From NCBI GenBank assembly GCA_965221735.1, contig OZ244910.1, positions 1,054,001 to 1,118,000 on the forward strand: a stretch of 64,000 bases of DNA, in the 5' to 3' direction. Below, piece after piece: positions 32,379 through 41,406 of this stretch. A program made the translations under genes and the position numbers. The notes beneath the pieces were generated by a model. That model did not search any database, was not told the origin of the DNA, and was given only the letters and a program-made list of their open reading frames with translations. Within the stretch, counting starts at the first letter, position 1; each line of letters begins with the position of its first letter. The DNA comes from UBA2991 sp965221735 (GTDB lineage Bacteria; Chloroflexota; Dehalococcoidia; Tepidiformales; Tepidiformaceae).

Positions 32379-33574
32379 GCATCGAGATCGACCCAACCGG
32401 GAGCGCCACCAGCCCCGCCGGATACCGCGCGGGCGCTACCTACGCGGGCATCAAGACCTACGGCGAAGACAAGCTCGACCTCGGCATCCTCCTCTCCGAC
32501 CTCCCGGCCACGGCGGCGGGTGTCTTCACGGTCACCCGCCTCCACGGCGCTGCCATCGATGTGGACCGTGAGCGGCTCGCGAACGGCGAGGGGCGGGCGG
32601 TTGTCGTGAACAGCGGCAATGCCAACGACAGCACCGGTGAGCGCGGGGTACGTGACGCCTACCGCATGGCGGAGCTGGCCGCGGAGAAGGTGGGAATCCC
32701 CGCCGACGCCATGTTCGTCTGCCACACGGGCGTCATCGGCCACTACCTGCCCATGGACAGGATCGAAGCGGGCATCGAGGCCGTCGAGCTATCCGGCGAC
32801 GCAGGAGTCGACTTCGCCCGCGCCATCATGACGACCGACCTCGTGCCCAAGCACTGCTCCGTGACCTTCGGGCCGTACACGCTCGGTGGCTGCGCCAAGG
32901 GCTCGGGCATGATCCACCCGAACATGGCGACCATGCTCGCCTACCTCACGACCGACGCCCCCATCGGTCGTGAGACCCTGCAGGCCGCCCTCTCCGAGGC
33001 GGCCGACCGCAGCTTCAACCTCATCACTGTCGACGGCGACACCAGCCCCAGCGACACCGTCCTCCTGTTCGCGAACGGCGCCGCCGGCGGCGAAACAATC
33101 TCGCCCGGCAGCGAGCACTTCGACGCCTTCCGCGAGGCCCTTGACGCTGTCTGTATCCACCTCGCGAAGGCCATCGCCCGCGACGGCGAGGGCGCCACGA
33201 AGCTCATCGAGATCACCGTCAATGGCGCGGCTACGGACGCCGATGCCCGCCGCCTCGTCCGCGACATCGGCACCTCCCCCCTGGTCAAGACCGCCGTCCA
33301 CGGCGCCGACCCCAACTGGGGCCGAATCGTCGGTGTCATCGGGCGCTCCGAGGTCGCCATCGTCGAGGAGGCCGTGACCGTGGCTGTCTGCGGGCACCAG
33401 CTCTTCGAGCGAACCGTGCCCATCCCCTACGAGGAGGCCGAGGTCTCGCGCGCCATGTCCGGCGACGAGGTCACGATCGAAGTGTCCCTCGGGGCGGGCG
33501 ACGCGAGCGCCACCGGCTGGACCTGCGACTTCAGCGCCGACTACATCCGCATCAACGCCGACTACACGACGTGA
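32375..33574 (+). CDS. argJ: glutamate N-acetyltransferase / amino-acid acetyltransferase, 399 aa
   Basis: Recycles the acetyl group from N-acetylornithine to glutamate. ArgJ is an Ntn-type self-cleaving enzyme; the cleavage Thr is in KGSGMIHPNMATML (the A-T bond). The C-terminal half has VKTAVHGADPNWGRI, which is highly conserved. The GTG start overlaps the argC stop. With ArgJ present the pathway runs as the acetyl cycle. It overlaps argB by four bases. Confidence 0.96.
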   Translation: MSIEIDPTGSATSPAGYRAGATYAGIKTYGEDKLDLGILLSDLPATAAGVFTVTRLHGAAIDVDRERLANGEGRAVVVNSGNANDSTGERGVRDAYRMAELAAEKVGIPADAMFVCHTGVIGHYLPMDRIEAGIEAVELSGDAGVDFARAIMTTDLVPKHCSVTFGPYTLGGCAKGSGMIHPNMATMLAYLTTDAPIGRETLQAALSEAADRSFNLITVDGDTSPSDTVLLFANGAAGGETISPGSEHFDAFREALDAVCIHLAKAIARDGEGATKLIEITVNGAATDADARRLVRDIGTSPLVKTAVHGADPNWGRIVGVIGRSEVAIVEEAVTVAVCGHQLFERTVPIPYEEAEVSRAMSGDEVTIEVSLGAGDASATGWTCDFSADYIRINADYTT

Positions 33575-34350
33575 GCGACCCGGGCCCCCTCGTCATCAAG
33601 GTGGGTGGCAGCACGCTCGGCGACGCCGACACGACCTTCCACGACATCGCCTCCCTCGACCGCGCCGGGGAGCGCCCCATCGTCGTCCACGGCGGCGGCG
33701 CCGAGGCCAGCCGCTGGCTCGACGCGATGAGTATCGAGAGTCGCTTCATCGACGGCCTGCGCGCCACCGACGAGCGCGCCCTGCCCGTCATCGTGGCTGT
33801 GTTCGCCGGTCTCGTGAACAAGCGCATCGTCTCCGCCCTGAACGCGGCCGGCGCCCGCGCCGCCGGCATCTCGGGCGCCGATGGACGCACGCTCGAGTGC
33901 GAGCAGCGCCGCCCTGAGCTTGGTTTCGTCGGGACGCCGGTGGCCGCACATCCCGAGGCGGTGCTCGCCCTCCGCGACGCCGGTTTCGTGCCCGTCGTGA
34001 GCCCCGTCGGATACGTCCCCGGCGAGGGTGGCGACCAGCTCGTGAACGTGAACGCCGACGAGGCCGCAGGCTGGATCGCGAGCGCCGTCCGCGCCCGCGA
34101 ACTCGTCTTCCTGACCGATGTCGAGGGCGTCCGAGGCGAGGACGGCGCCGTGGTCCCGGAGCTCGACGCCGCCACGGTGCGCGACCTACGCGAGTCCGGC
34201 GTCGTCTCCGGTGGGATGATCCCGAAGACGGATGCCTGCCTGCTCGCCGCCGACCTCGGCGTTCCCAGCCACATCATCGACGGGCGCGTCCCGGGCGCCC
34301 TCCTCGGTCGCGAGGGCCTCGGCACCGTCTTCCCGCCCGCCCGTCCCTGA
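33571..34350 (+). CDS. argB: acetylglutamate kinase, 259 aa
   Basis: Phosphorylates N-acetylglutamate. Amino-acid-kinase motifs: VIKVGGSTL near residue 8, IVVHGGG near 37, GLRATDE near 63, and the nucleotide part LVFLTDVEGV and SGGMIPKTDA. There is no N-terminal regulatory helix, so it may be insensitive to arginine feedback (inference). LysZ of the LysW pathway is a close relative, but the argC-J-B-D setting supports ArgB. GTG start overlaps the argJ stop. Confidence 0.93.
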   Translation: MSDPGPLVIKVGGSTLGDADTTFHDIASLDRAGERPIVVHGGGAEASRWLDAMSIESRFIDGLRATDERALPVIVAVFAGLVNKRIVSALNAAGARAAGISGADGRTLECEQRRPELGFVGTPVAAHPEAVLALRDAGFVPVVSPVGYVPGEGGDQLVNVNADEAAGWIASAVRARELVFLTDVEGVRGEDGAVVPELDAATVRDLRESGVVSGGMIPKTDACLLAADLGVPSHIIDGRVPGALLGREGLGTVFPPARP

Positions 34351-34377
34351 CCGCAAGGCCCGTACACGGGCGCGGCG

Positions 34378-34383
34378 TACAAT
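34378..34383 (+). promoter_or_regulatory. -10 box before argD
   Basis: TACAAT preceded by CGG, about 45 bases before the argD ATG, which has AGGAG. A second, leadered promoter inside the arg operon is likely. Confidence 0.4.
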
Positions 34384-34427
34384 CCCCATCCCGACCCCAA
34401 CTTCACCCCCACAGGAGCCCCACCGCC

Positions 34428-35618
34428 ATGAGCGACTGGATCGAGCGCGAGAGCAAGTACGTCTTTCAGAACTACGGCCGCCAGCCAATCGTGCTTGAGC
34501 GCGGCGAGGGCTCGCGCGTCTGGGACAGCGAGGGCAACGAGTACCTCGACTTCGTCGGCGGGCTCGCCGTCACCTCGCTGGGCCACGCCCACCCCGCCGT
34601 AACCGCCGCCGCCGCCGCCCAGGCGGAGAAGCTCATCCACGTCTCCAACCTCTACTACACGACCCCGATGATCGAGCTGGCCGAGTTGCTCGTCGAGAAC
34701 TCGCCCCTCGACCGCGTCTTCTACTGCAACTCCGGCGCGGAGGCGATCGAGGCCGCCATCAAGCTCGCGCGCCGCTGGGGACACGACGAGCAGGGCGGGA
34801 AGCACGGCATCATCGCCATGCAGGACGGCTTCCACGGGCGCAGCCTCGGCGCTCTCGCAGCGACCGGCACTGCCCGCTACCGCGAGCCCTTCGAGCCGAT
34901 GCCGGCCGGTTTCTCGCACGTTCCCTGGAACGACCTCGACGCCCTGAAGAGCGCCACCGACGACAACACCGTCGCCGTCCTCATGGAGCCCATCCAGGGC
35001 GAGGGCGGCGTGAACGTGCCCGCTCCCGGCTACCTCCAGGGCGTGCGCGACTGGTGCGACGAGAACAACCTCCTCCTCATCCTCGACGAGATCCAGTCCG
35101 GCATCGGCCGCACGGGAACCCTCTGGGCGCACGAGCAGGACGGCATCGAGCCCGACATCATGTGCGTCGCTAAGGGCCTCGCCGGCGGCCTGCCGATCGG
35201 CGCCGTCCTCGCCCGCGAGGAGCTCGCCGCCCACCTCGTTCCCGGCGACCACGGAACGACCTTCGGCGCGAACCCCGTCGCCACCGCCGCCGGTGTCGCC
35301 GTTCTCCGCCACATCTTCGAGAACGATGTGCTCGCCGCCGCTCGCCGCGCCTCCGACCGCCTCGTCGCCCGCCTCCGCGCGATGGAGGACAGCCTGCCCG
35401 CCGTCACGGAAGTGCGCGGACGCGGCCTCCTGCTCGCCGTCAGCCTCTCCAGCGAGGCTGCTGGCGCCGTTGTCACGCTCTGCCGCGAGCGCGGCCTGCT
35501 CGTGAACAACGTGCGCCCCGACCGCATCCGCCTGATGCCCGCCCTCATCGTCGGCGACGACGAGATCGACCGCGCCTGCGACATCCTCGAGGAGGCGATC
35601 CAGTTAGCGACCTCGTAA
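34428..35618 (+). CDS. argD: acetylornithine aminotransferase, 396 aa
   Basis: PLP-dependent class III aminotransferase. FYCNSGAEAIEAAIKLAR near residue 100 binds the cofactor phosphate, LILDEIQSGIGRTG near 218 carries the PLP Asp, and the Schiff-base lysine is in MCVAKGLAGGLPIG near 250. Related enzymes handle LysW-aminoadipate or succinylornithine; context favours N-acetylornithine. The gap of about 77 bases from argB holds a promoter and a good ribosome-binding site. Its stop overlaps the next ATG by one base. Confidence 0.95.
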   Translation: MSDWIERESKYVFQNYGRQPIVLERGEGSRVWDSEGNEYLDFVGGLAVTSLGHAHPAVTAAAAAQAEKLIHVSNLYYTTPMIELAELLVENSPLDRVFYCNSGAEAIEAAIKLARRWGHDEQGGKHGIIAMQDGFHGRSLGALAATGTARYREPFEPMPAGFSHVPWNDLDALKSATDDNTVAVLMEPIQGEGGVNVPAPGYLQGVRDWCDENNLLLILDEIQSGIGRTGTLWAHEQDGIEPDIMCVAKGLAGGLPIGAVLAREELAAHLVPGDHGTTFGANPVATAAGVAVLRHIFENDVLAAARRASDRLVARLRAMEDSLPAVTEVRGRGLLLAVSLSSEAAGAVVTLCRERGLLVNNVRPDRIRLMPALIVGDDEIDRACDILEEAIQLATS

Positions 35619-35896
35619 TGGGTCTGCTCCTTGCCCTGGGCACCCTCACGTCCGTCGGTGTCGCGGGTGTGGGTTTGCGACTGCTGCTTGCCGCCCGGGC
35701 CGCTGATGCCGCCATCGCTCCCCCCGCCACCCTTGTGCTGGGAAGCGTCGCCGCCGGCGCGATCGGCCTCGCCTTCACCCCGTTCGCGCTGGCCGGCTCG
35801 CTCCCGACGGCGCTCGGCGTGGTCGTGTTCGTGCTGGTCTTGGTCGCGCTCGCGAGCACGATCGGGGCCTGGACGGTGCTCCGCAAGGTTGCCTGA
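35618..35896 (+). CDS. small membrane protein inside the arg operon, 92 aa
   Basis: Unrecognised. Three hydrophobic helices fill the chain (about residues 2-25, 35-58 and 62-88) with very short loops and almost no charge. TAATG coupling to argD shows it belongs to the operon. It is too small for a normal transporter; it could be an assembly or export factor. No function assigned. Confidence 0.65.
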   Translation: MGLLLALGTLTSVGVAGVGLRLLLAARAADAAIAPPATLVLGSVAAGAIGLAFTPFALAGSLPTALGVVVFVLVLVALASTIGAWTVLRKVA

Positions 35897-35956
35897 CTGC
35901 CGCACGAGCGGCGGGCGCGCTACGCTTGGGGGGATTCGACCGAAAGGCAGGCCCGC

Positions 35957-37201
35957 GTGCCCAAACTCGTTCTCGCCTACAGCGGCGGCCTCGACACCAC
36001 GACGGCGATCACCTGGCTCACCAAGGAGCGCGGCTACGACGTCGTCGCTCTCAACATCGACGTCGGCATGAGCCGCGAGCAGGCCGTGCTGGAAGAGCGC
36101 GGCCTCGCAGCCGGCGCCGCCAAGGTCATCGTCGAGGACGCGCGCGAGGACTTCCTCCGCTACTTCGCTTTCCCCGCCCTTGCAGCCGGCGCCCTCTACC
36201 AGGACGCCTACCCCCTCGCCACCGCCCTCGCCCGGCCGCTCATGGCCAAGCTGCTCGTCGATGTCGCGCACGACGAGGGGGCCGTCGCGGTCGCCCACGG
36301 CTGCACCGGCAAGGGCAACGACCAGGTCCGCTTCGATGTCGGTATCCGCACCCTCGACCCCGCCCTCGCCATCGTCGCCCCTACGCGCGAGGAGGCGATG
36401 TCCCGCGAGATGGAGATCGAGTACCTCCAGGAACACGGCATCGCCCTCGCCTGGGAGGTGAAGGGCTCCTTCAGCATCGACGAGAACATCTGGGGCCGCA
36501 GCGTCGAGGCCGGCGTGCTCGAGGACCCCTGGACGTCGCCGCCCCCCGAGGCCTACGTCTGGACCACCGCTCCGGAGGAGGCCCCCGCCGAGGGCGTCGA
36601 CGTCGAGATCGGCTTCGAACGCGGCTTCCCCACGACCGTCGACGGCGAGGCGCTCGGCCCCGTCGCCCTCGTCGAGCGCCTCAACGACCTGGGTGGCCAA
36701 CATGGCGTCGGCCGCGTCGACCACATCGAGGACCGCCTCGTCGGCATCAAGAGCCGCGAGATCTACGAGGCGCCCGCCGCGACCATCCTCTTCGCCGCCC
36801 ACCGCGCGCTGGAGACGATGACGCTTTCGAAGCAGCAGCTGAAGCTGAAGCGCGAGATCGCCGCCCGGTACGCCGAGCTCATCTACGACGGCCTCTGGTT
36901 CAGCGCCCACCACCAGGATCTCGCCGCCTACACCGCCAGCACCCAGCGCTTCGTGAGCGGGCAGGTGCGCCTGCGCCTCCATCGCGGCGCTGTCACCGTG
37001 ACCGGCCGCCGCGCCGAGTCCTCGCTCTACGACCGGGCGCTTGCCACCTACGACCGCGAGGATGCGTTCGACCATGCATCGGCGGTCGGTTTCATCGACA
37101 TCTGGGGGTTGCAGACGCGCGTGCAGGCCCGCCAGCAGTTGCTCGACCAGCTGCCCCAGGCCCTCCGCATCGCCCAGCCCCGCGAGGAGGCGTCAGAGTG
37201 A
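35957..37201 (+). CDS. argG: argininosuccinate synthase, 414 aa
   Basis: ATP-dependent joining of citrulline and aspartate. The PP-loop is LAYSGGLDTTTA at residues 5-16, and GCTGKGNDQVRFD near 115 and SIDENIWGRS near 172 are hallmark segments. The start is GTG at 35957. A TACGCT box (35921-35926) about 30 bases upstream suggests its own promoter. argF and argH are not in this window. The stop overlaps the next gene by four bases. Confidence 0.96.
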   Translation: MPKLVLAYSGGLDTTTAITWLTKERGYDVVALNIDVGMSREQAVLEERGLAAGAAKVIVEDAREDFLRYFAFPALAAGALYQDAYPLATALARPLMAKLLVDVAHDEGAVAVAHGCTGKGNDQVRFDVGIRTLDPALAIVAPTREEAMSREMEIEYLQEHGIALAWEVKGSFSIDENIWGRSVEAGVLEDPWTSPPPEAYVWTTAPEEAPAEGVDVEIGFERGFPTTVDGEALGPVALVERLNDLGGQHGVGRVDHIEDRLVGIKSREIYEAPAATILFAAHRALETMTLSKQQLKLKREIAARYAELIYDGLWFSAHHQDLAAYTASTQRFVSGQVRLRLHRGAVTVTGRRAESSLYDRALATYDREDAFDHASAVGFIDIWGLQTRVQARQQLLDQLPQALRIAQPREEASE

Positions 37202-37551
37202 GCGCGGCATCCGGCACGACCACGATCAGCTACCACGGCCCCGGTGATGGCGCCGAGCTCTGGGGTGGAACCCAGGCCGACTTCGTCCTCGACTGGCCCC
37301 GGCGCCCCGCCCGGGAGGTCGCCGTCCTCCTGCAGGACACCGCCGCCGAAGCGCTCGCGCAGGCCGCCTCCGCCGAGGATGGCCCCGACTTCCGCGCCGC
37401 CGCCGCCCGCGCCGTGGGCGAGGCCTGGCTGGAGGCGCAGGTCGAGCGGGAAGGACGCATCGACTCCGTCGTCGTGATCTCCGCCGCCACCCTCGCCGAG
37501 CGCCCGGAGCTCGTCGCCGTGGCCCGCACCCTCGCGTCCGGCGCGTCATGA
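37198..37551 (+). CDS. unrecognised 117-aa protein coupled to argG
   Basis: Soluble, acidic and Ala-rich, with no known motif. A short N-terminal region (TISYHGPGDGAELWGGTQADF) precedes two predicted helices (about 40-85) and a C-terminal strand-helix (IDSVVVISAATLAERPELVAVARTL). The GTG start overlaps the argG stop and its own stop overlaps the next ATG, so it is locked into the arg transcript. Function unknown. Confidence 0.65.
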   Translation: MSAASGTTTISYHGPGDGAELWGGTQADFVLDWPRRPAREVAVLLQDTAAEALAQAASAEDGPDFRAAAARAVGEAWLEAQVEREGRIDSVVVISAATLAERPELVAVARTLASGAS

Positions 37552-38111
37552 CCGAGGAGCGCCGGCGCGTTCCCGTCGAACAGGTCGGCAGGAGCCGCCC
37601 GTCCCCCATTGATGGTCCCGAGCCCTGCGACTGTCCGCGCCTCGATCGCAACGAGTGGCACGAGGTCGAGAGCGACTGGAGCGACATCGCCTTCGCGAAG
37701 ATCGGCATCCCCGCCGTCTTCGGCGTGCCCATCGGCTTCTGGGGCCAGCGCCGCAAGCTCGTCGCCCGCGCCGAGGCTGCCGGCAACGTCCCCGAGGATG
37801 CCATGCTCCTCATGGGTCCCGGACGCCTGCGCCGCACGGTCATGATGGAAGTGGAGGACGCCGACGCCTCCCGTCGTGACATCGTGACGCCCGGCGGGGT
37901 CGTCTTCACCCGCCTCATGGCCGCCCCCTGGGGCCAGATGCGGACGCTCGTGAAGGAAACCCGCGACATGGCCCGGGAGCGCTACGGCCGCAATCCCGCC
38001 GCCATCTGGGTCTGGTACCTCACCTGCCAGACCTGCTCCCCGGAGCGTGACTTCGAGACGCTCTTCGTCGCGCACTACCCGAAGCGGCCCGCACCCAGGG
38101 ACGCGGGATGA
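37548..38111 (+). CDS. unrecognised Cys-containing protein, 187 aa
   Basis: Last gene of the arg transcript, starting by a four-base overlap. Possible metal or redox sites: CDC near residue 27 and CQTC near 166 (YLTCQTCSPERDFETLFVAHYP). WSDIAFAKIGIPAVFGVPIGFW and VMMEVEDA look like core strands. It resembles an unnamed family with a C-P-x-L-D-x-x-x-W opening and a YLTCxxC ending, but I cannot name a function. The link with arginine synthesis is by position only. Confidence 0.7.
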   Translation: MTEERRRVPVEQVGRSRPSPIDGPEPCDCPRLDRNEWHEVESDWSDIAFAKIGIPAVFGVPIGFWGQRRKLVARAEAAGNVPEDAMLLMGPGRLRRTVMMEVEDADASRRDIVTPGGVVFTRLMAAPWGQMRTLVKETRDMARERYGRNPAAIWVWYLTCQTCSPERDFETLFVAHYPKRPAPRDAG

Positions 38112-38130
38112 CGCTCACGGCGGCCTTCGC

Positions 38131-38136
38131 TACCAT
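38131..38136 (+). promoter_or_regulatory. -10 box upstream of leuS
   Basis: TACCAT preceded by CGC, giving a leader of about 150 bases before the leuS ATG, one of the longest leaders in the window. Confidence 0.35.
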
Positions 38137-38243
38137 CGTCAACACGATGCACTCGAAGTGGCCCGGTTCCAGGCTCGCCCTTCGACGGCCTCGCGGCTCC
38201 TAGCCGGCGAGGCCTCCCCCCACCTGTCCCCGTGTTCATCCCG

Positions 38244-38265
38244 CCCGGACCCGTCGTGGGCCGGG
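38244..38265 (+). promoter_or_regulatory. leuS leader hairpin
   Basis: CCCGGACCC (38244-38252) can pair with GGGCCGGG (38258-38265), leaving one bulged A and a five-base loop, 16 bases before the GAGGAGCC ribosome-binding region of leuS. No T-run follows. A role in leuS control is inference. Confidence 0.35.
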
Positions 38266-38289
38266 ACCTCTCCCTGAACGAGGAGCCTC

Positions 38290-40728
38290 ATGGCAGATCG
38301 CTACGACCCGCACACCATCGAGCCGAAGTGGCGCGAACGCTGGCAAGCCGACGGCATCGACCATGCCCGCGACGACGACGAGCGCCCGCCTTGGTACGTG
38401 CTCACGATGTTCCCCTACCCCTCGGGCGACTTCCACACGGGCCACTGGTACGCCATGACGCCCTCTGACTCCTTCGCCCGTTTCCACCGCATGCAGGGGT
38501 ACAACGTGCTCTTCCCCATCGGCTTCGACGCCTTTGGCCTGCCCGCCGAGAACGCCGCTATCCAGCGCGGCGTCGACCCGAAGGAGTGGACCTACGGAAA
38601 CATCGAGCGCATGCGCCAGCAGCTCCGTTCGATGGGGGCCAGCTTCGACTGGGAACGCGAGATCGTGACCTGCGACCCCGAGTACTACCGCTGGACCCAG
38701 TGGTGGTTCCTGAAGCTGTACGAGCGCGGCCTTGCCTACCGCGCCGAGGCCGCCGCCAACTGGTGCCCCGGCTGCCAGACGGTGCTCGCCAACGAGCAGG
38801 TGCTCGACGGCCTCTGCGAGCGCTCCGACGATCCCGTCGAACGCCGCTTCCTCACGCAGTGGTTCTTCCGCATCACCGCCTATGCCGAGGAGCTGCTCGA
38901 CTTCGGCGGCATGGACTGGCCCGAGCGCGTCACCACCATGCAGCGGAACTGGATCGGTCGCTCCGAGGGCGCCAACCTGCGCTTCCCCGTCGATGTCGAG
39001 GGTGTCGACGAGCCCCTGACCGTCTTTACGACGCGTCCCGACACCGTCTACGGGGCCACCTTCATGGTGCTCGCCCCCGAGCACGATCTCGTCGAGCGCA
39101 TCACCACCGACGAGCAGCGCGAGACGGTCGAGGCCTACGTCGCCGCCACGTCACGCGTCGCCGAGGTCGAGCGGCTCTCCACCGAGCGCGAGAAGACCGG
39201 CGTGTTCACCGGCGCCTACGCCATCAACCCGTTCAACGGCGAGCGCATCCCCATCTGGATCGCCGACTACGTGCTTGTCACCTACGGGACCGGCGCGATC
39301 ATGGCCGTCCCCGCGCACGACGAGCGGGACTTCGAATTTGCCAGCGACCACGGCCTCGACATCGTGCCGGTGTTTGACCACCCCGAGATCGATGTGAACG
39401 CACCCCTCGAGGCGGCGTTCATCCAGGGCGGCGCCATGATCAACTCGGGTCCCTTCGACGGGACTCCGGCAAGCGAGGCCATCCCCGCCGTCATCGCCCA
39501 CGCCGAGGCCGAAGGGGCCGGGACCGGCGCTATCACCTACCGCCTGCGTGACTGGCTGATCTCGCGCCAGCGCTACTGGGGTACGCCCATCCCCATGATC
39601 CACTGCGACTCCTGCGGCGTGGTCCCCGTGCCCGAGGGCGACCTGCCCGTCGTCCTCCCGGACAACGTGCACTTCGAGCCGACCGGCCAGTCGCCCCTGA
39701 CGCAGATCGAGGAGTGGGTCAACGTTGACTGTCCGCAGTGCGGCGGCTCCGGTCGCCGCGAGACGGACACGCTCGATACCTTCATGTGCTCGAGCTGGTA
39801 CCAGATGCGCTACGTCGACCCCCACAACCACGAGCGCCCCTTCTCCACGGAGACGATGCGCCAGTGGCTCCCGGTCGACCTCTACACGGGCGGCGCCGAG
39901 CACGCGGTCATGCACCTCCTCTACACGCGTTTCTTCTGGAAAGCGGCGCGCGACATGGGCATTGTCGAGGGCGACGAGCCGATGAAACGCCTCTTCAACC
40001 AGGGCGTCATCCTCGGACCTGACGGCAACCGCATGTCCAAGAGCCGCGGCAACGTCGTCGCCCCGGACGACCTGGTCGCCCAGCATGGCGCCGACGCCTT
40101 CCGCTGCCAGCTCATGTTCGTGGGGCCCTGGGACCAGGGCGGCCCCTACAACCCGAGCGGCATGCCCGGCATCGTGCGCTGGCTCAACCGCCTCTGGTCC
40201 GTGGCGACCGAAGCCCCTCCCGAAGCCGGGGACGGAGCCGGGTCACGGGAGCTCGTCGCCGCCACCCACCGCACCATCCGCGACGTCAGCGCCGACATCG
40301 AGGAGTTCCGCTTCAACACCGCTATCGCCCGCCTGATGGAGCTGACAACCGCGCTCTCGCGTGCGCGAGAGTCGGGAGGCGTCGACGGAGCCACCTGGGA
40401 GCGCTCCGTCGAGACGCTGATCCTGCTGGCGGCCCCCCTCGCTCCCCACATCGCCGAGGAGCTCTGGGAGCATGGGGGGAAGCCGTTCAGCGTCCACCAG
40501 CAGGCCTGGCCCGAGTTCGACGAGTCACTCGTCGTCGAGGAGACGGTCGAGATCGTCGTGCAGGTCAACGGCCGGGTGCGGGACCACCTCACCCTCCCCG
40601 TCGACGCGGGTGAAGACGCCGCGCTCTCCGGCGCGCTGGCCAGCGACCGGGTGCAGGGTTGGGTCGAGGGCAAGGAGCCGCGCCGCGTGATCTACGTGCC
40701 CGGCAAGCTGCTCAACATCGTCGTCTAG
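38290..40728 (+). CDS. leuS: leucyl-tRNA synthetase, 812 aa
   Basis: Charges tRNA-Leu. The HIGH motif appears as H-T-G-H (YPSGDFHTGHWYAM near residue 50) and KMSKS as NRMSKSRGN near 580. The editing domain (CP1) sits between about 220 and 410, with the TTRPDTVYGATFMVLAPEH block. WCPGC and CPQC pairs mark zinc-like knuckles. The C-terminus has the VQVNGRVRDHLTLP domain. Bacterial-type length. Transcribed alone with a leader of about 150 bases. Confidence 0.96.
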   Translation: MADRYDPHTIEPKWRERWQADGIDHARDDDERPPWYVLTMFPYPSGDFHTGHWYAMTPSDSFARFHRMQGYNVLFPIGFDAFGLPAENAAIQRGVDPKEWTYGNIERMRQQLRSMGASFDWEREIVTCDPEYYRWTQWWFLKLYERGLAYRAEAAANWCPGCQTVLANEQVLDGLCERSDDPVERRFLTQWFFRITAYAEELLDFGGMDWPERVTTMQRNWIGRSEGANLRFPVDVEGVDEPLTVFTTRPDTVYGATFMVLAPEHDLVERITTDEQRETVEAYVAATSRVAEVERLSTEREKTGVFTGAYAINPFNGERIPIWIADYVLVTYGTGAIMAVPAHDERDFEFASDHGLDIVPVFDHPEIDVNAPLEAAFIQGGAMINSGPFDGTPASEAIPAVIAHAEAEGAGTGAITYRLRDWLISRQRYWGTPIPMIHCDSCGVVPVPEGDLPVVLPDNVHFEPTGQSPLTQIEEWVNVDCPQCGGSGRRETDTLDTFMCSSWYQMRYVDPHNHERPFSTETMRQWLPVDLYTGGAEHAVMHLLYTRFFWKAARDMGIVEGDEPMKRLFNQGVILGPDGNRMSKSRGNVVAPDDLVAQHGADAFRCQLMFVGPWDQGGPYNPSGMPGIVRWLNRLWSVATEAPPEAGDGAGSRELVAATHRTIRDVSADIEEFRFNTAIARLMELTTALSRARESGGVDGATWERSVETLILLAAPLAPHIAEELWEHGGKPFSVHQQAWPEFDESLVVEETVEIVVQVNGRVRDHLTLPVDAGEDAALSGALASDRVQGWVEGKEPRRVIYVPGKLLNIVV

Positions 40729-40735
40729 CGCAGTC

Positions 40736-41401
40736 TCACGAGAGGTCGCCGAGGAGCCGCGGCAACTCCTCGAGGTTGTCGATCACCGCATCGGCGACCT
40801 CCGGGGGATCCCAGTAGTCGTCCCGCTTCCAGACGGCCTTCATCCCGAACGACTTTGCACCCTGTATGTCCGCCTCCGGGTTGTCACCGACCATCACAGC
40901 CTCCCCGGCAGAGACCCCAAGCGCATTGACTGCCCGCCGAAAGATCTCCGGGTCCGGCTTCCGAACGCCCTCGGCCTCCGAGATCAGGATGACGCCGAAG
41001 TAGCTGGCTATTCCCAGGCTGTCGATCTTGCGCCGTTGCCACACGGCGGCGCCGTTCGTGATGAGCCCCAGGCGGAGACTGCTGTCCCGCAGCGCAGCGA
41101 GCACGTCGTGCGCCTTCGGGAAGGGAACGCACTCGTTCGGGAAATGCGCCTGCAGGTCGTTCAGCAGGGCATCGCCTGTGCCGGCGGGCAGGTGGAGGCT
41201 GCGTGCGACCTCCCGGAAGACCGCCGTTCGCTCCGCATAGCCGTTGTCGTCGAACGCCATGAAGGTGTCCACGTACTCGTCGAAAGAGATGTTCGCGAAC
41301 GTGTTCGGCAGCCGCCCGGCCTGTTGGCGGAGGTGGAACCGGAGACTGCTGCTGCGGTCGAGGATGGTGTTGTCGAGGTCGAACAGGACGGCCCTCAGCA
41401 T
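40736..41401 (-). CDS. HAD-superfamily hydrolase, 221 aa
   Basis: HAD subfamily IA phosphatase-like protein. Motif I is FDLDNTILDR (residues 6-15), motif II ITNGA near 110, motif III Lys in GVRKPDPEIF near 140, and motif IV VMVGDNPEADI near 162. The cap domain covers about 17-95. Substrate is unknown; relatives act on phosphoglycolate, haloacids or nucleotides. ATG at 41401 is five bases after the YggT stop, so it is the last gene of the yggS-proC-yggT unit. Confidence 0.88.
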   Translation of the reverse strand: MLRAVLFDLDNTILDRSSSLRFHLRQQAGRLPNTFANISFDEYVDTFMAFDDNGYAERTAVFREVARSLHLPAGTGDALLNDLQAHFPNECVPFPKAHDVLAALRDSSLRLGLITNGAAVWQRRKIDSLGIASYFGVILISEAEGVRKPDPEIFRRAVNALGVSAGEAVMVGDNPEADIQGAKSFGMKAVWKRDDYWDPPEVADAVIDNLEELPRLLGDLS

Positions 41402-41406
41402 CGCCG

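Noticed and set aside
33552..35312. 586-codon open frame antisense to argB/argD
   Set aside because: Opposite to conserved enzymes and made of low-complexity residues.
38112..38289. T-box riboswitch before leuS
   Set aside because: A GGGCCGGGACC stretch is loosely like the T-box, but the AGGGTGGNACCGCG consensus and specifier stem are not visible.
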